Program-made: the position numbers and the translations under genes
Assembly (NCBI RefSeq): GCF_000015205.1
Contig: NC_008701.1
Span: forward strand, 713,436 to 777,435
DNA length: 64,000 nucleotides
Direction: 5' to 3'
DNA from: Pyrobaculum islandicum DSM 4184
GTDB lineage: Archaea > Thermoproteota > Thermoprotei > Thermoproteales > Thermoproteaceae
The notes under the pieces: model-generated
What the model saw: the letters and a program-made list of their open reading frames with translations, nothing else
Told to the model about the DNA's origin: nothing
Databases searched by the model: none
Part shown: in pieces, positions 17,609 to 27,090 of the stretch
Position numbering within the stretch: position 1 is the first letter of the stretch
How the letters are laid out: each line of letters begins with the position of its first letter

Positions 17609-18799
17609 ATGGAAGTTAAGTTACACGAGTTTGAAAAAATATACGGCGACGCCAATAAAGCAGCCGAGGCAAGACGCCAGTTTTTAGAGAGAGTAACAGG
17701 TGTAAAGTTGGAAAATATAGGCAAGACGACGATAGATCTAAACACTGTTGTCGGAAAAAATATAGAAAACGTCATAGGGGCTGTGCAGATACCAGTTGGC
17801 GTCGCAGGCCCCTTATTGATAAAAGGCGATTATGCAAACGGCTATTTTTACATCCCGCTCGCAACTACTGAGGGGGCGCTTGTCGCCTCGGTAAACAGAG
17901 GGGCAAAAATAATTACAGAGTCTGGTGGTACTAGGGTAAAAGTCTTAAAAGATGGCATGACCAGGGCGCCTTTGTTTAAACTACAGTCAGTTATAGAAGC
18001 CATAAAATTTGTAGAGTGGGTATATCAACATTTTGACGAATTGAAAAAGGTAGCAGAGTCTACGACTAAACATGGGAAATTAAAAGAAGTACAACCCTTT
18101 ATAGTTGGGAATTACGTGTGGCTAAGATTCGTCTTCTCTACGGGGGACGCCATGGGTATGAATATGGTTACTATAGCCACAGACGCTATTGCGAAATATA
18201 TAAGTGAGAAGTTCCCTGAAGCAAAACTTGTGGCACTTAGCGGAAATATGTGCGTTGATAAAAAAGCCAATGCTGTGAACTTTATATTAGGTAGAGGTAA
18301 AACTGTAATAGCAGAGGCGTTGATAAAGAGAGATGTATTGGAAAAATTTGGAGTCTCTCCTGAAGATGTTCACAACGTAAACGTCGAGAAAAATCTCATA
18401 GGCTCAGCATTAGCGCATTCATACGGTTTTAATGCACATTTCGCCAACATTATAGCAGCAATATTTATCGCAACAGGGCAAGACGTAGCACAAGTTGTTG
18501 AGTCTAGCATGGGCATAACGACGACTGAACCTAGAGAAGAGGGCTTATACATATCTGTATTTCTGCCCAGTCTAGAAGTCGGCACCGTAGGTGGTGGAAC
18601 AGGGCTACCTACGCAACGAGAGGCTTTAGAACTGTTAGGGGTGGCAGGCCCAGGGAACCCGCCTGGCACCAACGCTCTAAAATTTGCGGAAATTGTAGCC
18701 TCAGCGGTGTTAGCCGGGGAGCTAAATCTGCTTCTGGCTCTTACACGAAACGAATTGGCTTCAGCCCATCAAAGATTGGGTAGAGCTAAAGGGACATAG
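17609..18799 (+). CDS. hmgA: HMG-CoA reductase (class I)
   Basis: About 396 aa; ATG 17609 (MEVKLHEF) is favoured by the TATA spacing, and ATG 17600 is an alternative. NADPH-dependent reduction of HMG-CoA to mevalonate. Family signatures in order: ENVIGAVQIPVGVAGPL, TTEGALVASVNRG (catalytic Glu), GDAMGMNMVT, the KKANAVNF lysine, and GTVGGGT near 330. No membrane anchor, as usual in archaea. With the divergent thiolase/DUF35/HMGCS operon it completes acetyl-CoA to mevalonate in one locus. Confidence 0.96.
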   Translation: MEVKLHEFEKIYGDANKAAEARRQFLERVTGVKLENIGKTTIDLNTVVGKNIENVIGAVQIPVGVAGPLLIKGDYANGYFYIPLATTEGALVASVNRGAKIITESGGTRVKVLKDGMTRAPLFKLQSVIEAIKFVEWVYQHFDELKKVAESTTKHGKLKEVQPFIVGNYVWLRFVFSTGDAMGMNMVTIATDAIAKYISEKFPEAKLVALSGNMCVDKKANAVNFILGRGKTVIAEALIKRDVLEKFGVSPEDVHNVNVEKNLIGSALAHSYGFNAHFANIIAAIFIATGQDVAQVVESSMGITTTEPREEGLYISVFLPSLEVGTVGGGTGLPTQREALELLGVAGPGNPPGTNALKFAEIVASAVLAGELNLLLALTRNELASAHQRLGRAKGT

Positions 18800-18869
18800 A
18801 GAACTTTTGAGTTTAAAAGCTAGATACTAAGATTTGAGATGGAAAAATGGAGTGTTTTTGTTTTGCCTT

Positions 18870-19180
18870 TAGTTAATCCTCTTCTTTCACCTTGACTCTA
18901 CGTCCTGGACAGACAGTGATGAACGGTCTCTCTTCCGAATATGGAAGATTATACCACTGGGTTAACGTCGTCGAACTCCTCCTCCACTGTCTTAACCCAC
19001 CGTAGAGATGTTTTCCTATCTCCGCTTTCGTCGCTCTGCCTCTGCTCTAGGTAAGTCTCATCGCACATCTTGTCAACAATAAAGACGGTGTTGTTTCTCT
19101 AAGGCCAGTTTAATTATCCCCTGGGTCATTCTTATAACACCAGCGGCAGTAATTTAGCTTTTTCCCAGAGCTCTCTCTTT
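18870..19180 (-). pseudogene. Old, decayed TnpB C-terminal relic
   Basis: In the 510-bp gap after hmgA, minus-strand fragments in different frames align with TnpB halves elsewhere in the window: ELWEKAK, then AGVIRMTQGIIKLALEKQ, then VDKMCDETYLEQRQSDESGD, then SEERPFITVCPGRRVKVKEED, which mirrors EERLYSTVCPRCGAKM. Zinc-finger cysteines are mostly lost and there are several frameshifts, so this is much older than the other copies. Bases 19181-19309 are GC-rich and may be earlier parts of the same relic. Confidence 0.55.
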
Positions 19181-19309
19181 CCCGCGTGTCACACCCCCAG
19201 CTCTGGGGTCTGGTTATCGCAGGGGCTGTCGCTAAGCCCAGACAATCCAGACTCTCTTGCCCGGGGTCAAGACCCTTCAGGGGCTGTGCACCATGGAGGA
19301 GGACTAGAG

Positions 19310-19723
19310 CTAAGAAGTAATGCTTTGGCTAATTCTATGGGCAAATTGACGTATTTTTGGTAATAAATTCTCTATGTGCCAAAGAGGGTTAACAAACACA
19401 ATTAACCAACCTTTCTTATTAGGAAGTTCGAATATTCCAACTTTATAATTGGCGTACTTTATGGTGACATAATTAAGTTCACCTAAATTTTCGTCATGAT
19501 TCTGCTTTATTATACTTATTATCTCAATGAGGTTTGACACTTGCCGTAATGTTTTTGCAGTAAGAGTATTAGGCAAGTGGTGTATAAGCGGTACACCTCG
19601 CTCGTCGAGTATCGTCACACCGTGTATAGCCTCATTTATAATCTCTGTGATTATAATCCGCTTTAAATCTGTAGCAACAGACGTCCTATTATCCGTCTTA
19701 TGTGGAGAAACATAAATTACCAC
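19310..19723 (-). CDS. Roadblock/LC7-like protein
   Basis: A 137-aa protein with the alternating helix/strand pattern of roadblock/LC7 domains: IINEAIHGVTILDERGVPLIHHLP, a helix (TLRQVSNLIEIISII), then strands NYVTIKYANYKVGIFELPNKKGWLIVFV and a final helix. In archaea such proteins often pair with small GTPases or act as dimer scaffolds. No GTPase gene is adjacent. The assignment rests on pattern and is tentative. Confidence 0.5.
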   Translation of the reverse strand: MVIYVSPHKTDNRTSVATDLKRIIITEIINEAIHGVTILDERGVPLIHHLPNTLTAKTLRQVSNLIEIISIIKQNHDENLGELNYVTIKYANYKVGIFELPNKKGWLIVFVNPLWHIENLLPKIRQFAHRISQSITS

Positions 19724-19957
19724 GTAACTTCAATAAGGTATAGTTTATAAGTTTTCGTAGAAGTAAAAACAGCGACTTAGGTTAAATTCTGACGCAAAAA
19801 TTTGAAGCCGTGGCATTCAGCCTTATCAGAATGTTGGCACATATCTTGTTCTTAACATCATTACAACCGTAGGTCTCGCAATCATGGACGGGGGCTGTTG
19901 AATCTCCCCCGATGTAATACTGTTGTTAATTTTTATTCCTCGTCTGGATATAGCTAT

Positions 19958-22522
19958 GTGTTAGAGTTCGAGGAGGAGGTAGAACTCGAAGAAGAGGAAA
20001 CTAAGGAATATGAAGGCGAGGCAATAGAAGAGGGGAGGGTAAAGGGCGTCGTCTCTAATACAGTGCCGCCCTCCATCGTTTTAGCCGTTGTATATGATGG
20101 ATCTGAGGGTAAGGCACTAGTGAAGTTTTACGATCCAATAGGCGATGTTGTATATTACTGGTATGATAAAACGGGACATAAACCCTATCTTATAACTAAC
20201 AAGACACCAGAAGAGATAGCTGAGAAATTTCCCGAAGTTTTACGTCATCCGGGCTTCAGTCACCTTGACGTAGAGGAGAAATATAATGCTCTATATGATA
20301 AAAAAATCTTGGTAACTAAAGTATACGCCAAAGACCCGCTCTCTATCGGCGGCGGCAAAAATTCGCTAAGAGATATCCTAGGAGAAACATGGGAATCTAG
20401 AATAAAGTACCACCATAGCTATCTCTTTGATAGAAACGTCATACCAGGAATGTGGTATCAGACAAACGGCAACGGATTAACTCCCGTAGAGATTGTAATT
20501 CCGCCTGAGGTAAGACAAACACTGAGTAGCGTTTTCAAGCCAGAACATGCAAAAGTTGCAGAAGAGTGGATACCACTTTTCCAAGCGCCTGTACCACACA
20601 TAAGGAGAGTAGCAATAGACGTAGAAGTTTACACACCTCAAGAAAATAAGATCCCAGATCCAAAGGAGGCTGAGTATGAGATTATTTCTGTGGCATTAGT
20701 AGGAAGCGACGGGCTTAAACGTGTACTAATGCTGAAAAGACCTGAAATTGAGGCTGAGCTCAAATATAGACCTGATTACGAGATACTATTTTTCGACAGC
20801 GAGTATGAGCTGATTAGAGAAGTATTTAAGACCATAGTACAATATCCAATCGTAATAACATTCAACGGCGACAACTTCGATTTACCATATCTGTATAATA
20901 GAGCTATTGCACTCGGCATACCAAGAGAAGAAATACCCATAACTGTGAAAAGAGATTACGTCAGCGTGGCTCCCGGCGTTCATATAGACATGTATAAATT
21001 CTTTGCAATAAAGGCTATAGAGGCTTATGCATTTGGCGGCGTCTATAGAGGCGAGAGAGGGCTTGATGGAATAGCTTATGCAATACTCGGCGTGGGCAAG
21101 GTGGAAAGACAGAAAAACGTGTCTAGAATGGGGTACTGGGAACTTGCAGAGTATAACTACAGAGACGCTTTAATCACTCTCTATTTCACTCTATACAACA
21201 GCGAAATGGTCATGAAGCTGATAATGTTATTATCCAGAATCGCTAAAATGCCTATAGAGGATATAACAAGATCTCAAGTATCTGCTTGGATTCGGAATAT
21301 GCTCTATTATGAACACAGAAAAAGGGGATGGCTTATCCCCAATAAGGAGGATATCTTAAAGGAGAAGGGGGCTGTTCACACCAAGGCGATTATTAAGGGA
21401 AAGAAATATGCAGGAGCTGTAGTCTTAGACCCGCCCCTAGGCATATTTTTCAACGTCTACGTCTTAGACTTCGCCTCTCTATATCCATCTATCATAAGCA
21501 AATGGAACTTATCTTACGAAACTGTAAACTGTCGCCAAGATGCCGAAAAACCAATCCCAGAACTTCCTCATACAGTATGTCGCGATAGGCCAGGGCTTAC
21601 AAGCACGCTAGTTGGAATCTTGAGAGATCTCAGAGTCCATGTATATAAGAAACTTGCGAAAACCGCATCTTCTCCTATCGAGAGACAGTTATATGATGTA
21701 GTTCAAAGCGCAATGAAGGTTTTCATAAACGCATCATACGGCGTCTTTGGCGCTGAGACGTTTCCGCTATATTGTCCGCCAGTCGCTGAATTAACAACAG
21801 CGTTAGCGAGGTATATAATGACAAGTACGGTTCTTAAGGCAATAGAGCTAGGGCTAATCCCGGTCTATGGTGATACAGACTCGCTATTTCTATGGAATGT
21901 TACTGAAGATAAGATTAAAGAGTTGATAAAACATGCAGAAGAAATCGGCATAGATATCGAGCTTGACAAAGTATACAAGTTTGTTATGTTTAGCGGCAGA
22001 AAGAAAAACTACCTTGGCATAACAAATGATGGAAGCGTTATAGTCAAAGGCATTGTTGCTAAAAAGCGTAACGCTCCACCTTTTGTAAAAGAGCTTGTTG
22101 AAGACATTATAAATAACTTGAAAAATATAAATAGTGTAGATGATATAATTAAAGTGAGAGATATAATTATAGCAATGGTGAAAGAAGCCGAAACAAAAAT
22201 TAGGGAGAAGAGAATAACACTAGATAAGCTAGGTATAAAGATGGTATTAAGCAAAAACTTATCTGAATACACTAAGAATAGGCCTCAGCATGTAAAAGCC
22301 GCTGAGCAACTATTAAAGTACGGAATACAGATAGGCAAAGGCGACGCTATAATTCTAATCAAGACTAAGGATTCTGTCGGCGTTAAACCTATACAACTTG
22401 CACGGATAGATGAGATAGATGAAAAGAAGTACCTAGAGTACATAAGCACTTCTCTCGAACAAATTCTAGAGGCTATGGGAGTCTCTATCGAAGAGCTAAG
22501 AGGCGCAACACGTTTACTCTAG
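19958..22522 (+). CDS. polB: DNA polymerase, family B
   Basis: Replicative-type family B polymerase, about 855 aa from GTG 19958 (VLEFEEEVELEEEE). TTTTTATT (19928-19935) lies about 25 nt upstream; the frame is open to TTG 19898. The proofreading domain is intact: Exo I AIDVEVYTP, Exo II ITFNGDNFDLPYL, Exo III YNYRDALITLYF. Polymerase motif A is DFASLYPSII, motif B KVFINASYGVFG, motif C YGDTDSLF. An acidic N-terminal stretch precedes the N-terminal domain. Architecture resembles crenarchaeal PolB1. No inteins. Confidence 0.95.
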   Translation: MLEFEEEVELEEEETKEYEGEAIEEGRVKGVVSNTVPPSIVLAVVYDGSEGKALVKFYDPIGDVVYYWYDKTGHKPYLITNKTPEEIAEKFPEVLRHPGFSHLDVEEKYNALYDKKILVTKVYAKDPLSIGGGKNSLRDILGETWESRIKYHHSYLFDRNVIPGMWYQTNGNGLTPVEIVIPPEVRQTLSSVFKPEHAKVAEEWIPLFQAPVPHIRRVAIDVEVYTPQENKIPDPKEAEYEIISVALVGSDGLKRVLMLKRPEIEAELKYRPDYEILFFDSEYELIREVFKTIVQYPIVITFNGDNFDLPYLYNRAIALGIPREEIPITVKRDYVSVAPGVHIDMYKFFAIKAIEAYAFGGVYRGERGLDGIAYAILGVGKVERQKNVSRMGYWELAEYNYRDALITLYFTLYNSEMVMKLIMLLSRIAKMPIEDITRSQVSAWIRNMLYYEHRKRGWLIPNKEDILKEKGAVHTKAIIKGKKYAGAVVLDPPLGIFFNVYVLDFASLYPSIISKWNLSYETVNCRQDAEKPIPELPHTVCRDRPGLTSTLVGILRDLRVHVYKKLAKTASSPIERQLYDVVQSAMKVFINASYGVFGAETFPLYCPPVAELTTALARYIMTSTVLKAIELGLIPVYGDTDSLFLWNVTEDKIKELIKHAEEIGIDIELDKVYKFVMFSGRKKNYLGITNDGSVIVKGIVAKKRNAPPFVKELVEDIINNLKNINSVDDIIKVRDIIIAMVKEAETKIREKRITLDKLGIKMVLSKNLSEYTKNRPQHVKAAEQLLKYGIQIGKGDAIILIKTKDSVGVKPIQLARIDEIDEKKYLEYISTSLEQILEAMGVSIEELRGATRLL

Positions 22523-22924
22523 CTCCTCCTCTTCAACGCCAGATAAGCCTGTTAAGACGCCTTTTAAAACTTCCTCTGTTGTAACATCGTCAATATATGG
22601 AAACACCACCGTGGCATTATCAACTTGAAGACTCTCTCCAGCCCATCTGGCCTCGTAAAAAATTTCATATATTGGCAACGTCACTTCAACTCTATCCTCT
22701 ATCCTTTTAGGCGAATACTTCCTAACCTTCTCCAAAAGCTCTTTAGCTAATGGCGCTGGATATGATACTGAGTAGAAATCCCTTAGAATTATGAAATCGG
22801 AGCTCGTAGGATTCCAAGACTTTAATAACTCCACAGCTATCTCCTTCACCGCCTCTGTTACATCTTTATTCACCACCTCTTTGCTTACTACAGAGTTTTT
22901 CGAAATCTTTGCAACGACACTCAT
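22514..22924 (-). CDS. Crenarchaeal conserved protein (DUF2286-like)
   Basis: A 136-aa protein with an acidic C-terminal tail (GVEEEELE). The body is alpha/beta, containing TSSDFIILRDFYSVSYP and RVEVTLPIYEIFYEARW. It resembles the crenarchaeal DUF2286 family, whose function is unknown. It converges with polB, overlapping its last 9 bp. It is followed upstream on the same strand by the CDP-alcohol phosphatidyltransferase gene, with a 19-nt gap. Confidence 0.6.
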   Translation of the reverse strand: MSVVAKISKNSVVSKEVVNKDVTEAVKEIAVELLKSWNPTSSDFIILRDFYSVSYPAPLAKELLEKVRKYSPKRIEDRVEVTLPIYEIFYEARWAGESLQVDNATVVFPYIDDVTTEEVLKGVLTGLSGVEEEELE

Positions 22925-22943
22925 TGTCTCTCTCCCCTCTAGG

Positions 22944-23498
22944 TTATTTAAACTTTCTAAAAACGGTTAAACCACGGTATAACGCTGCAATATTGACCAA
23001 CGACACATATACATAGAGCAGGTATTTCGTATAATAATGAGCAACCTCAATAAAGAGCGCTGTTAAAAAGAGGTAAGCTATACGCTCTCCACGTTCCATA
23101 AAGCCAACCCCCCTAACCTCTACGCCAAGCGCTTCACCTCTACATCTGGCATAGCTAATTGCAAATGTGCCAACTAGGCCAATGTATAGCATCAGAGGAT
23201 CTAGGTACGGTATAAAATACAAAAGATATGCCGCATCTGAGTACCTATCTAGAAATGAATCTAAGAATGCGCCTTTTTTTGTCACAGTGCCTCTACTTCT
23301 AGCTACTGCTCCATCTAGGCCATCTAAGAGCCCTGATACCAATATAAAAAGCCAAGGCGGGCAGTTAAAAAGCAACACAAGCAGCACACCACCCCATGCA
23401 ACTAGCGCAGAAGCTATAGTTAACATATTTGGGTCAAGCGGTATAAACCTACCTATTCTGTCTAAGTTTATGAACCTTCTTAGTTTTTCGGAAACCAC
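22944..23498 (-). CDS. CDP-alcohol phosphatidyltransferase family membrane enzyme
   Basis: A 184-aa integral membrane protein with the diagnostic D-G-x2-D-G-A-x-A-R-x8-G-x3-D-x3-D motif, visible as DGLDGAVARSRG then GAFLDSFLDRYSD at about 59-87. Several transmembrane helices surround it. In archaea these enzymes attach a polar head group (inositol phosphate, glycerol or serine) to CDP-archaeol during ether-lipid synthesis. The head group cannot be assigned from this sequence, though archaetidylinositol-phosphate synthase is the commonest crenarchaeal member. Confidence 0.9.
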   Translation of the reverse strand: MVSEKLRRFINLDRIGRFIPLDPNMLTIASALVAWGGVLLVLLFNCPPWLFILVSGLLDGLDGAVARSRGTVTKKGAFLDSFLDRYSDAAYLLYFIPYLDPLMLYIGLVGTFAISYARCRGEALGVEVRGVGFMERGERIAYLFLTALFIEVAHYYTKYLLYVYVSLVNIAALYRGLTVFRKFK

Positions 23499-23514
23499 AG
23501 CAAAATGAATCTTG

Positions 23515-23994
23515 TTATTTTTGAAGTTGAGAAATTAAATATGCCACATATGCTGCGGCTTGCCAAGACATATATGGGACGGGCCCCAGCGATATCCATA
23601 CAGCGTGTTTTGATAATATCTCTTCATCCTCTTGCGAGAGACCATCGTGATCGCCAAAGATATAAAGCCCGTCTGACGTAAGAGCAATTTCAGACACATC
23701 TATTCCCCTTTCATGTAAATAATAGACGTGTCTAAACCGCCCAACTATAGTCTTTAGATCGCTTTTAAAACTTGGTAACGAGAGGAGCCAGCTGGCCACC
23801 GCATGCGTACGGTCGGAGGGGTAAGACGCGACGCGATATGTCGTTCCTTCACATAACATAATATATACCTCGCGTGCACCGCCACGTAGAGACTCTACGA
23901 GAAAGTCTATAAGTACGTCAAATCTATTCTTAACAAGATTATGAAGATCTACGGACCAAGGACAAGCTACGTCGCTCTTTATTAAAAAACTCAA
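23515..23994 (-). CDS. TrmY-like SPOUT tRNA methyltransferase
   Basis: A 159-aa protein from TTG 23994. The C-terminal half carries the SPOUT-knot pattern of DUF358/TrmY: YIFGDHDGLSQEDEEIL (glycine-rich SAM loop) and WISLGPVPYMSWQAAAYVAYLI. TrmY makes N1-methylpseudouridine at tRNA position 54 in archaea. It is shorter than euryarchaeal TrmY at the N-terminus. It overlaps the S26e stop by 4 nt, so a translation-linked operon is likely. Confidence 0.6.
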   Translation of the reverse strand: MSFLIKSDVACPWSVDLHNLVKNRFDVLIDFLVESLRGGAREVYIMLCEGTTYRVASYPSDRTHAVASWLLSLPSFKSDLKTIVGRFRHVYYLHERGIDVSEIALTSDGLYIFGDHDGLSQEDEEILSKHAVWISLGPVPYMSWQAAAYVAYLISQLQK

Positions 23995-24287
23995 ATGACC
24001 TGTTGTAATGGCACTTTTTTCTTTCTCTCCTCTCGAGGTCTTACCTTGATTATACCAAAGAACACTGCGCAGTTAATGCAGTAAGTCTTGGTAACTAGAT
24101 AACGTGGGATTATCGCGCCCTGTTTTTCCAATTCTCTGGCTAAGTCTGGCGGCACAGGGGAGTAAGGAACTGTTAATCTAACGGCTTTAGATCTCGGCAT
24201 AATTTTCCCACAGTTATCACAATATACATATGGCTCCCGTCCCTTATCGCCCTTTTTACGACCTCTATTTTTCCTCTTTTTAGGCAC
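23991..24287 (-). CDS. rps26e: Small ribosomal subunit protein S26e
   Basis: A 98-aa S26e with the basic N-terminus (PKKRKNRGRKKGDKG) and paired cysteines YCDNCGK and YCINCAVFFGI that bind zinc. S26e is found in crenarchaea and eukaryotes and sits near the mRNA exit channel. Upstream is TnpB debris; ACTTAAGTAATTTTTAAATTT at 24298-24318 supplies the promoter-like AT element. Confidence 0.93.
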   Translation of the reverse strand: MPKKRKNRGRKKGDKGREPYVYCDNCGKIMPRSKAVRLTVPYSPVPPDLARELEKQGAIIPRYLVTKTYCINCAVFFGIIKVRPREERKKKVPLQQVI

Positions 24288-24344
24288 AGCGCCTTTACTT
24301 AAGTAATTTTTAAATTTTTGCCTATTACCCCCTTTGCAGTACCC

Positions 24345-24460
24345 AACCCTCTAGACACATATACATTGCAAGGTCTAGGACGTTTGATCCCTCCTTGATG
24401 AGACGCCATGGTATCTCCACCTTTAGCGTTCTGTAGACGTACATGTGAAGCGTATATGGA
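24345..24460 (-). pseudogene. TnpB relic, extreme N-terminal fragment
   Basis: The minus strand reads VYVYRTLKVEIPWRLIKEG, then SNVLDLAMYMC and breaks. This matches QVYRTLKVEIPWRLVEERPDVLDLATRMY at the start of the copy at 44203. Only about 35 codons survive. Confidence 0.65.
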
Positions 24461-24955
24461 GAGGGTGAATTTCTGTTAGTGAAGAGTACATGCGACAAGC
24501 CAAAAGTTTTTAGTGTTGACTACAATTAAGCGTAGCCGTCCCCATAAATTAGCTTACGCGATGAACCAACCCCATTTTTCTGCCATAACCTGACGTTTAG
24601 CTACCCTTAATGTTAGGTTATATTTTCTACGTCGGCATGATCTACGTGACAATTCAGACTCTCAAGCACTTTTCAACACGTCTCTTTCACACTTTGTCTT
24701 CTGAGTCTATAAGGCCATGAACCGACCGACGGTATACGTGGCCATCGGCACGGGATTTGGCAAGACCGCCGTCGCTCTGTCTGCGGATTTTGGGTAAACC
24801 CGCTCTTCGCCGACGCGCCTTGACTCGCCGTCGTTGCCAACGTCTTCATGGCCGTGGTAGTGCTTGATTTAAGCGGTAGGGCCGCGGCGACGATACTCGG
24901 CACGCATCTTGACAATGACGTCAATCTTTGCCGCCAGTAAAGCGGTCATCGCAAG
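24461..24955. other. Intergenic debris, one P-loop-like fragment
   Basis: About 500 bp without an intact gene between two TnpB fragments. On the plus strand from 24718, a short frame reads TVYVAIGTGFGKTAVALS, which resembles a Walker A motif (G-x-G-x-G-K-T), but a stop follows within 10 codons. GC content rises to the right. It is probably a scrap of a lost ATPase or helicase gene, though chance cannot be excluded. Confidence 0.25.
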
Positions 24956-24959
24956 CGTA

Positions 24960-25525
24960 CTAATTCTCTTCGGCGGTCTGTCTCTCGAGTCGGCTTATCT
25001 CCTTGTGGAGTCTCCTTAACTCCTTGGCTATTGACGCATCTGGAAGTCTCAGCCGTTTGACGATTCTGCCGTCCACGATGAGTCCCGCCGTAACGCCGTG
25101 GTCGAGACGGTTCACGTCAACGGCGACAATTGCCTTGGGCTCCACCGGCATCGCTTCGCGGGCGAATACAAGCGCTACATACAACCTTCCGTAAGTCGAC
25201 CCCCTCTTGCCCCTCCGCCTCTCTACGCCCAAGAACGCCAACTTCAATTTGGCGCCCTCTTCTAGTCTCTCCCTTATCCACTCGACGGTCTTTCTCCTGA
25301 GACAGACGGCAAATGTGCTCTGCAACCTCCGCACTTTGAGGACGCCGCTCTTTAGGTCGACAAAGACCGCTCTGCCCATGTCTCTTTCGTTTTCCACTCC
25401 CAGTTGGGCGTTTAACGGAACCGCCCTGTAGAACACCACATCGCGCCAGAACACCTTGGCTTGATCTACGAAATACTTCCTGAGTCCATGCTGTCTGTTG
25501 GGGTATGGACGACGTTGGTAAGCTT
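24960..25525 (-). pseudogene. TnpB relic, middle part with first RuvC motif
   Basis: Open from about 25525 to 24960 on the minus strand. It reads RPYPNRQHGLRKYF, FWRDVVFYRAVPLNAQLG, DLKSGVLKVRRL, LKLAFLGVERRRGK, then AIVAVDVNRLDHGVTAGLI (first RuvC Asp) and RRLHKEISRLERQ before a stop. The N-terminus and the entire C-terminal half (second RuvC region and zinc finger) are missing. It abuts the proS stop at 25535. It is diverged from the other copies, so it is an independent insertion. Confidence 0.75.
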
Positions 25526-25534
25526 AGGTTAGGC

Positions 25535-27001
25535 CTAGTACCGCTCCGAAAGTCTAAGCCAAAACTCGGCACGTTTTTCTTTACATGCTAGGTCACGCAT
25601 ATCAAAACCGCCTATTGAGGGGTCTGTATCCATAGGAATGCCGAGCGCATCCGCACCTACGAGCTCTTGCAACTTAACTCCACACTCATCGTCACCACTC
25701 CAGGGGACTTCTACAACCTTGCCCTCTCTAATGGCGTTTTTTGCATCTTCGACTTTCTCCACTTTAACTAATCTATTTCTTAGATCTTCCCAAGCCCTCT
25801 TTCGTAAATTGTCTTCTACGACGCTCATAAGTTGTTTGACCGCATCTACCAGCTCTCCAAGCGATACGGCGTATTTCTCTAGCGTATCTCTCCTGGTTAC
25901 AACAACTTGTCTCTTTTCTATATCCCGCCTACCGACCTCTATGCGTAAAGGCACACCTTTTAACTCCCAGTAGTAAAACTTCCATCCAGGTGTTTTATCT
26001 CGTCTATCGTCAATATGTATACGGATACCTACGTCTCTCAACATCCTGTATACTTCGTCTACAAATTTCATAACCGTTGGCATCTCTTCTTCTCCGTAGA
26101 ATATAGGCACTATAACTACTTGTATAGGCGCCAATTTTGGAGGCAATGTAGTACCTCCATCGTCGCCATGTGTTATAAGCATAGCGGCAATACTTCTCTC
26201 TGAAATACCGTAGGAGGTTGTGTGGGCAAGCTTTCTCGTGCCATCTATATCTAGATACGTAACTTCGAAAACTTTGGTAAAGTTTACGCCAAGGTAATGT
26301 ACAGTGCCTATTTGCAAAGTTCTACCATCAGGCAGAATAGTGTCAAATGCTATTGTATATTCAGCACCAGCAAATTTATCCCAGTTGGGTCTCTTATTTA
26401 TCATATATGCTAGACACATTTCGTCAAAAATCCTCTTATAGATCTCCACAGCCTCCCGAATCTGTCTCTCGGCATCTTCTCTAGTTGCGTGTACAGTATG
26501 AGCCTCTTTAAACATGCTAATCTCCCTTAGGCGAATCATGGGGTGTGTCATTTTTGTTTCCGCTCTAAATACACTAACTATTTGATACAACCGGAGAGGT
26601 AGATCTTTATAGTCTTGTATCCATAGCTTCACCATAGGCATAATTGCAGTTTCTGAGGTGGGCCTCAGGATTAATCTCTCGCCACCTTCGCCGCCTTTTG
26701 AAACCCAAAAAACCTCCTTTTCAAATCCTCTTATGTGTTGCGACTCTTTGCTGAAAAACTCATAGGGTATAAAAACAGGAAATAGCACTTCTTCGTGTCC
26801 TGTTTCATCGTGAATACGCCTTATCAAGTTCTCCACGTTACGCCTTAATTTCATACCATAAGGACGCCATACGTAAGCCCCCTTAACCGGATATCTTACA
26901 TCATACAGCTCCGCTTCTCTTAAAAGCCAATGGAACCATTCTATTAAATTTGTTTTAAGTTTATCCTTTGTATATGGTTTAGCCTCTCTTAAAAGTTCCA
27001 T
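25535..27001 (-). CDS. proS: Prolyl-tRNA synthetase
   Basis: A 488-aa class II synthetase of the archaeal/eukaryotic ProRS type, without the bacterial editing insertion. Motif 2 region [38 protein letters not shown], and motif 3-like [19 protein letters not shown] are visible, followed by an anticodon-binding domain and a C-terminal zinc-type domain ending [18 protein letters not shown]. It charges tRNA-Pro. Monocistronic; the TnpB relic begins just beyond its stop. Confidence 0.96.
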   Translation of the reverse strand: MELLREAKPYTKDKLKTNLIEWFHWLLREAELYDVRYPVKGAYVWRPYGMKLRRNVENLIRRIHDETGHEEVLFPVFIPYEFFSKESQHIRGFEKEVFWVSKGGEGGERLILRPTSETAIMPMVKLWIQDYKDLPLRLYQIVSVFRAETKMTHPMIRLREISMFKEAHTVHATREDAERQIREAVEIYKRIFDEMCLAYMINKRPNWDKFAGAEYTIAFDTILPDGRTLQIGTVHYLGVNFTKVFEVTYLDIDGTRKLAHTTSYGISERSIAAMLITHGDDGGTTLPPKLAPIQVVIVPIFYGEEEMPTVMKFVDEVYRMLRDVGIRIHIDDRRDKTPGWKFYYWELKGVPLRIEVGRRDIEKRQVVVTRRDTLEKYAVSLGELVDAVKQLMSVVEDNLRKRAWEDLRNRLVKVEKVEDAKNAIREGKVVEVPWSGDDECGVKLQELVGADALGIPMDTDPSIGGFDMRDLACKEKRAEFWLRLSERY

Positions 27002-27090
27002 AGCGCTTCTTACAGAGAGCTAATAAAAAGATTTAACCCGAAGTATCTATCACTATATCGAAACCAAGAAGTCACACTTCTTCGAAGGCG

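Noticed and set aside
24718..24785. GTGFGKTAVALS Walker A-like fragment as evidence of a helicase or Cas3 gene
   Set aside because: A stop follows at once and no other helicase motif is near; listed only as debris.
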